From contig CAJNOI010000229.1 of NCBI GenBank assembly GCA_905250115.1, positions 59,455-123,454 on the forward strand: a DNA stretch of 64,000 nucleotides. Reading direction: 5' to 3'. The number at the start of each line of letters is the position of its first letter. Within the stretch, counting starts at the first letter, position 1. This DNA comes from Adineta steineri. Taxonomy: Eukaryota > Rotifera > Eurotatoria > Adinetida > Adinetidae. The translations under genes and the position numbers were made by a program. Positions 58,944-64,000 of the stretch are shown piece by piece. The notes beneath the pieces were generated by a model. The model did no database searches and had not been told where the DNA came from. It saw only the letters and a list, made by a program, of their open reading frames with translations.

Positions 58944-61217
58944 TCATACATCTTTACTTTCATCTTCAGACCCAATCGGATCTGATTCTGGATGTATCAC
59001 GACAGCTTTTTCCAGAATGCCAATGGCCTGTATGGTTCTAGATAAACGTGGATGATCTGGCGAGAGAGTTTTCTTATCAATCTGATATGCTTTTTCATAA
59101 TAATAAAGTGCCTTTGAGAATTTAAACATGCTCATATATATGAATCCAAGATTGGTGAGCGGAATAGCCAAATCTGGGTGATCCGAAGGGATATTTATTT
59201 TTTCAATTTCAAGTTGTCGTTCATATGCTTGAATTGCCTTAGAATACTCGTTCATAGCGTTATATGCATGAGCAATACCGCAGTACGAACTAGCCAAATA
59301 GCGATGATTCGGAGGAAGAGCTATTTTTCGGATTTCAAGCGATAGTTCGTAGTATAAAAGTGCCTTTGAGTATTCTTCCATGCGCAGATACGTATCACCG
59401 ATATTACAGTAGGAAACAGCCAAATCTGGATGATTCGGAGGCAGTATTTTCTTACTGATTTCTAAGTCTTTTTCATAATAAGAAAGTGCTGTCGCGTATT
59501 CTTCTATGGAAGCATACACCAGACCAAGATTGTTGTACGTAGGAGCGAAGCTGGGATCGTCTGAAGGAAGAAATGTCTCCTTAAGTTCAATTGATGTATT
59601 GAATTTCGAAAGTGCCATCGAGTACTCGCCCATTTGTCGATACACTTCACCGATGTTGCTGTAGATATTAGCCATTAAAGGTATATCGAAATTTTTTTTA
59701 CTTATTGCAATTGCTTGTTCGTACGATGAAAGTGCCTTTAAGTTCTCGTTCATGTCACAATACAACCTTCCTAGTTGATTGTAGTATTCTGTTCGTTGTT
59801 GATCAGTAGTTGCTTTTTCAAGAAGTAGGTTGTACAGTTGTTCACACTTCTCGGATTCACGCAACCGCCTTAGTATATCACCTAATCGTGACCATCCAGT
59901 TTCCCCTGATATTTCTTTACCTAAATGTTTAGTTAATTCGTTCATTTCGTTGTTTTCCTTACCAACGAGAGTAAGACGAACTTCCCATAGACGATCCGTT
60001 TGAGTATCAGAAATTTTTTTAATATGATCAATACGAAATACTGAATGTGTTGTAAAAAGTATTTCAGCTTCTGTGGCTTTGAAGAACCCAACATCTTTTA
60101 CGTCTGCATAAGGTATCGATGATTTTGCACATACGACAGGATCAATAGTCATTACAAAAAGAATTCCAACCATATCGGAATCTTTTTTAAGTACTGGTGC
60201 ACGTGCAAATTCAAGTGACGTTTCACGATTCAGACTAGTAGAAAGAAAATTATTAAAAGACATTAATCCACCTTTATTATTTTGTTGCATTTTATCAAAA
60301 TTCTCCAATGATAAACCTTGACCACGATATACGGGAAACGGAGTAGTGTTCTTAGAAGAAGCTTGTTGTTCATCGTGTAACTTATCGATATCATTATGTA
60401 AATGTCGAATAAAAAAGTTCATTTTCAATATAATATCGATGTCCATTTCTCGAAGACCAGCATTAAGCATTGAATAAATAAAATAAGGTGCTGTATACCA
60501 CCAAATCGGTGTATGATCGTAATATTCATGTTCCATTTTATCGATTTGTTCTTCATCGATAATTTTCTGAAAGCGGCAATACTCAGCGAGCTCTTTCATC
60601 GATTCTTTATCGTCGTCTTCAATTTCCAAAATTGTTTGTTTCAACAATTGCGTATACATAAAAATTGGATCGATACCATTAAAACTAATCTTAGTTGTTT
60701 CGCGATCGCAATTTTCACGATTGATTTTTAGTGCATTGCGAATCGGTTCGATATTACTATACACCCCTTTTATTTTAGATATTTTTTGGGCCCATTTTTT
60801 ATGGAATTCTTCATTACCACAATATACATAGACCGAGTCTAATTGTGGCAAATGTTCAATTTCTGGTATGACTGTTTGTCCAAGCGAACCAGACACGATC
60901 ATGAAAATTTTTTCCCGTTTGATTTTGCTAAGGAAATCAATACATTCCTGCGCATCTGTGAATGTTTTAATGAATGGTATAACACGCCTGACACGGTCAA
61001 GCGATTTTTTTAAGTCTTTGTTGATTTCGTCAAAATTAGCATCGAGCCAAACTAAAAGAAAATTTTGTAAAATTCGACGTGCTGGCTCTTGTAACGCGGT
61101 ATTTCTAATCGAATCAGTTGTCGAAGAAGCCGGATTAGTAGCCGATAATGTTGATTTACTTTTGCTCATAGTACGGATAAGAAAAAGATTTTTGAACAGA
61201 TCGAAATATCGTAACAA
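58944..61217 (-). CDS. ADP-ribosyltransferase with N-terminal alpha/beta domain and TPR array
   Basis: A single exon of 757 codons; the second Met (61169, MSKSKST) is the more likely start because the first 16 residues are not shared. Residue numbers are from 61217. About 48-155: the same alpha/beta domain as in the gene at 31611 (NFLLVWLDAN, KIFMIVSGSLG, DSVYVYCG). About 235-410: ART fold with Arg in PVYRGQG (about 296), FLSTSL (about 326) and ExE in TEAEILF (about 382). About 455-740: six or seven TPRs of the kinesin-light-chain type (NIGEVYRQMGEYSMALSKF and so on). All R-S-E residues are kept, so arginine ADP-ribosylation is likely; the TPRs would choose targets. No signal peptide. Such ART-TPR genes are numerous in bdelloids. 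Confidence 0.85.
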   Translation of the reverse strand: MLRYFDLFKNLFLIRTMSKSKSTLSATNPASSTTDSIRNTALQEPARRILQNFLLVWLDANFDEINKDLKKSLDRVRRVIPFIKTFTDAQECIDFLSKIKREKIFMIVSGSLGQTVIPEIEHLPQLDSVYVYCGNEEFHKKWAQKISKIKGVYSNIEPIRNALKINRENCDRETTKISFNGIDPIFMYTQLLKQTILEIEDDDKESMKELAEYCRFQKIIDEEQIDKMEHEYYDHTPIWWYTAPYFIYSMLNAGLREMDIDIILKMNFFIRHLHNDIDKLHDEQQASSKNTTPFPVYRGQGLSLENFDKMQQNNKGGLMSFNNFLSTSLNRETSLEFARAPVLKKDSDMVGILFVMTIDPVVCAKSSIPYADVKDVGFFKATEAEILFTTHSVFRIDHIKKISDTQTDRLWEVRLTLVGKENNEMNELTKHLGKEISGETGWSRLGDILRRLRESEKCEQLYNLLLEKATTDQQRTEYYNQLGRLYCDMNENLKALSSYEQAIAISKKNFDIPLMANIYSNIGEVYRQMGEYSMALSKFNTSIELKETFLPSDDPSFAPTYNNLGLVYASIEEYATALSYYEKDLEISKKILPPNHPDLAVSYCNIGDTYLRMEEYSKALLYYELSLEIRKIALPPNHRYLASSYCGIAHAYNAMNEYSKAIQAYERQLEIEKINIPSDHPDLAIPLTNLGFIYMSMFKFSKALYYYEKAYQIDKKTLSPDHPRLSRTIQAIGILEKAVVIHPESDPIGSEDESKDV

Positions 61218-62658
61218 AAAAGCTGTACAAACTTGCTTCTCTCTTTATGTATAGTGTTGATCGGTTTTCAAGCGCTTCGCAACTCGATTTTTTTTTCTAT
61301 TTTGCTAGAGTGACAGTGTAAAAAAATGACGATAAACAACACTTCTATTTAAATCAGTGGCAAAAACAAGAAAGAAAAGAATGAATACGACAAAATTGCA
61401 TTTTGCCAGTCTTCCAAAAAATAAACACAGAGAAAAGTTAAAGAATTTTTCTTTCTTCATATTAGCTCACTATGAAATGTTTACACATTTAGAAGCACAT
61501 AGAAATTATTTTCATTCTCGCAGAAAATTTCTTCGTCAATAACGCATTTTCGCCGAAAGTTGATTAAAATGGAAGGATAATTGAGTCGGGTGCGGGTGTG
61601 ACTCTCTATATGCTAACTCTAATTTGAAGATTTTGAGAGATCAAGTAGCTACCACTTCAGCGGGGCAAAGCGGTTCCTGGTTCCTCGGATCGTGTGAATT
61701 GTCGCAGTTCCTGACGGCTTTCAGGAGCCAACGGTCTGTGAAATTGTTTGCTTCTCTTCATATGTGAGTGCAAATAATTTTGTTAAGGAAAGAGAATGTA
61801 AGCATTAGGACAAGAAAAATAGTTCTGCCAATGGGAATGCAGGAATGAGTAAAAATAAATTCTTCGAACAAGGAGAATGTAATTATGATGATGTACAGAT
61901 TTTTCCGGGAAAAAAGTGTAACAACTAAGAAGAAAAAACGGTTTTTGATGTTTCTTTGTAGATTCTTTTATGTCCTGCTAGATGTTTTTAAATATCCGCA
62001 GTAAAGTCTTATCGTATAATTTCTTACGTTGAGGTTTTGGTGAAATGTCGTTCTTGAATTTATGTCGTCAAAAAATTATGTTTCTAACTATTTCTGCCGC
62101 TGGTTTTTTTCTCATGTTTTTTCTCATTGAGTTCTAAACTTTCATAATTATTGGCAGTTTTCACAAAGCTGTTAAAAATTGTACAACTACACAATGGAAT
62201 GCTGATATAAACAAGATTTCAAAAGTAACATACGACAGATAAGTTTCAAGTTTTTATTTTGAGAAAAAAAATTAAAACAAAAGCCGAGTAGTTTATAGAT
62301 ATATCTCAGGCGTTAATCAACTAGTATTTGCATTTAAGTAAGGTAAAACAAGGGTAAGGATGTGGGTGTGCTTGGTCAGATCAATCTCGTACCTACACCC
62401 ATACCCTCACCCATCTACAATTAATTAAAAAAACCTATTTTCACATTGATTAAAACAGTGCTATTGTGCTGCTGCATTGTTATCAAAGAAAACATAGACT
62501 TGCTGTCAAAATGTATTTATTAAAGGAAAAGAAAAACTACTGTGCCGTATTGAAGCATTACAACACTTAAAAACTTAGCGCACAATGTTCTTGTCTGTTA
62601 AGATGAGTTGATGAGAAGTTTATGCATTAGATTAATAGAGAATCATATGATTAAAGCC
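61218..62658. other. Intergenic region
   Basis: Contains a G-rich scrap (GGGTGCGGGTGTG, about 61588), a less AT-rich patch at 61650-61740 with a small hairpin (TCCTGA/TCAGGA) that is not a tRNA, and a telomere-like element at 62350. The ORF at 61357-61542 is basic and unrecognised. Confidence 0.45.
62350..62413. repeat. Telomere-like inverted element
   Basis: AAGGGTAAGGATGTGGGTGTG on the left (21 bp from 62350), CTACACCCATACCCTCACCC on the right. Confidence 0.6.
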
Positions 62659-63957
62659 TCATCCAGATGAGTTTGACTGCCAAATAATTGTATTCGTACT
62701 ATCAACCCAAATAAGATTGCCACTATCCAGCATTTTTAGACAAAAAGGTGAACCCGCTCCATTGTTGTATGTGTTTATCGCCCAAAGTATACTTCCACTA
62801 GCTGTGTAGACAACTAGATTTCTGTCCACTTGTGCCACCAAATAAGCACCCGTTGGTCTCGATGATTGACTTGCAGCCCAAATCGATGTGGAAGTAACGT
62901 TGCCATAACCATAAGCCTGATAGACACCAAATTGGTTGCTAAGCATACCAGCTGCGTAGCTCTGTTGAGTAGGAGAATAGATGAATTGATTGGCATTGAG
63001 GATGACATTCTTGCCAACATTACTTACACAAATAGAAGACGGGATTGCTAGAGTAAGAAAATAAAGACATAAGCCGCTAACAGGATAGGTTATTATTTGT
63101 CCGAAATTGCGGTGTCCAGAATTGCTCTATGAGAACAATTCTGGGCACCGCAATTTAGGAAAAATGATACTCACTCGAATTTTTGTGGATTGTTTCACCA
63201 AACTAACAGGAAATTTACTTGCTTACCTGGATTTGTTGATGTCATTATAGTAGTGCTGTTGATGGTGTTCTTGGCGCTGCTGATGGTGCTCGAGATGCTA
63301 CTGATGGTGTTCGTGCTGATACTGTTGGTATTCTGGGTGCTGTTGATGATATTCGGGGTACTTCTAATGATGTTTGGGGTGCTGCTAATGGTGTTCTTGC
63401 CGCTGCTGACAGTGCTCGGGTTACTACTGATGGTATTCGGGGTGCTGTTGATGGCGATCATGGTACTGCTGATGATGTTCGTGGTGCTGTTGATGTTGTT
63501 CGGGGTACTATTAATGATGTTCGTGGTGCTGTTCATGGTATTCAGGGTGCTGTTTGTAGTGTTGCTGATGATGTTCGTAGTGCTGTTGATGGTGTTCGGG
63601 GTACTATTAATGATGTTCAGGGTGCTGTTGATGGTGTTCGTGGTGTTGCTGGTGATGTTTGTGGTGTTGTTCATGTAGTTGGGGGTGCTGTTGACGGTAT
63701 TTGTAGTGCTTTTTGTGGTGTTCGTGGTGCTGTTGATGATGTTTGAGGTGCTGTTGACGATATTTGTAGTGCTGTTGATGATGTTCAAGGTGCTGCTGAT
63801 GGTGTTCTTGGCGCTGCTGATGGTGCTCGAGATGCTACTGATGGTGTTCGTGGTGCTACTGTTGGTATTTGGGGTGCTATTGATGATGTTTGGGATGCTG
63901 TTCATAATATTCGGGGTGCTGTTGATGGTGTTCGTGGTGCTGTTGATGGTGTTTACG
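62659..63957 (-). CDS. Mucin-like Asn/Ser/Thr repeat protein with bulb-type lectin domain (5' partial)
   Basis: Two minus-strand exons join in phase: 63957-63227 (repeat exon, AG acceptor at 63958-63959, so earlier exons lie beyond the window) and 63047-62659. The repeat exon holds about 40 copies of a short unit close to NTINSTPN, crowded with N-glycosylation sites (N-S-T, N-T-T). The second exon is a B-lectin domain: NVGKNVILNANQFIYSP, IWAASQSS, AQVDRNLVVYTASG, LDSGNLIWVDSTNTIIWQS. The QVDRNLVVY motif is the mannose-binding QxDxNxVxY with Arg in the usual variable place. Bulb-type lectins are common in plants and bacteria and rare in animals. A secreted or surface glycoprotein is likely. 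Confidence 0.75.
63101..63159. ncRNA. Near-perfect hairpin inside the lectin-gene intron
   Basis: Arms 63101-63124 and 63136-63159 pair at 22 of 24 positions around an 11-nt loop. It lies in the 179-nt intron (63048-63226), which is long for this window. It could be a small-RNA precursor or a tiny inverted-repeat element; sequence alone cannot tell. Confidence 0.4.
63227..63957. repeat. Coding minisatellite
   Basis: A run of 18- to 24-bp units (plus-strand form near GGTGCTGTTGATGGTGTTCG) makes up the Asn/Ser/Thr-rich exon. The two segments near 63265-63310 and 63800-63850 are almost the same over about 50 bp, a sign of duplication inside the array. Confidence 0.7.
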
Positions 63958-64000
63958 CTTAAAAAATATATAAAAATGTTGTTGATTTCAAACAAGGGGG

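Noticed and set aside
61169..61217. First ATG of the ART-TPR gene (MLRYFDLF...)
   Set aside because: The extra 16 residues are hydrophobic but not a convincing signal peptide and are absent from the sister gene; the Met at 61169 is preferred.
61357..61542. 61-codon basic ORF
   Set aside because: Only Lys/Arg/His-rich composition; no family, no splice or promoter evidence.
61650..61740. Possible tRNA or small RNA in a GC-richer patch
   Set aside because: A small hairpin is present but no cloverleaf, A box or B box (GGTTCGAANCC) can be made out.
63190..63678. Leu/Val/Met-rich plus-strand ORF
   Set aside because: Antisense of the Asn/Ser/Thr repeat exon; the minus frame has splice borders and joins a lectin domain.

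Overview
The window looks like nuclear DNA of a bdelloid rotifer (Rotaria, Adineta or a relative). It is AT-rich, most introns are 45-65 nt with GT-AG borders, and the gene families are ones expanded in bdelloids: NHL-repeat proteins with a B-box and coiled coil, arginine-type ADP-ribosyltransferases with TPRs, orphan rhodopsin-like GPCRs, an LDLa/EGF-ectodomain GPCR, and secreted mucin/kelch/lectin proteins that resemble bacterial ones. Short blocks of TGTGGG, the hexamer reported for bdelloid telomeres, recur between genes. The species cannot be named from sequence alone.

Layout. 1-0.7 kb: dead B-box/coiled-coil fragment. 2-3.9 kb: p97/Cdc48-like gene lacking the D1 ATPase ring, with a small hAT-type element inside D2. 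5.3-6.6 kb: membrane-anchored methyltransferase-like gene (-). 8.2-8.8 kb: dual-specificity phosphatase with an in-frame stop just before its active site. 9.1-10.1 kb: GPCR (-). 11.6 kb: tiny Cys-Gly repeat gene. 13.5-15.6 kb: type II membrane mucin with a lectin-like head. 16.7-18.8 kb: secreted kelch protein (-). 21.4-24.1 kb: ERMP1-like M28 peptidase (-). 26-29 kb: LDLa/EGF GPCR (-), cut by a 100-N gap. 29-45.5 kb: four NHL exons, one with a B-box exon, around an ADP-ribosyltransferase; this part also holds a truncated mucin-stalk gene and two inverted-repeat elements. 46-51 kb: omega glutathione transferase (-), 3CxxC zinc protein, second M28 peptidase (-). 51.8-55.9 kb: kinase-LRR gene (-) with two lesions, ADP-ribosylglycohydrolase relic (-), small secreted protein. 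56.4-61.2 kb: GPCR (-), small secreted protein (-), ADP-ribosyltransferase-TPR gene (-). 62.7-64 kb: mucin-like B-lectin gene running off the right edge (-).

Themes. (1) Gene decay is common: at least five genes with otherwise good frames carry one or a few in-frame stops, frameshifts or insertions, as expected where extra copies in a degenerate tetraploid are released from selection. (2) More than twenty short inverted elements, G-rich TGTGGG-like on the left and C-rich on the right, are scattered through noncoding DNA. The better copies share a border CATCTTGAGGG...CCCTCAAGATG. Every NHL copy and the B-box relic is followed by one, and the ADP-ribosylglycohydrolase relic is truncated at one. 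(3) ADP-ribosylation recurs: two transferases sharing an unusual N-terminal alpha/beta domain, plus the relic of a hydrolase that removes the mark.

All assignments come from reading the sequence; no alignment, profile search or expression data were available.
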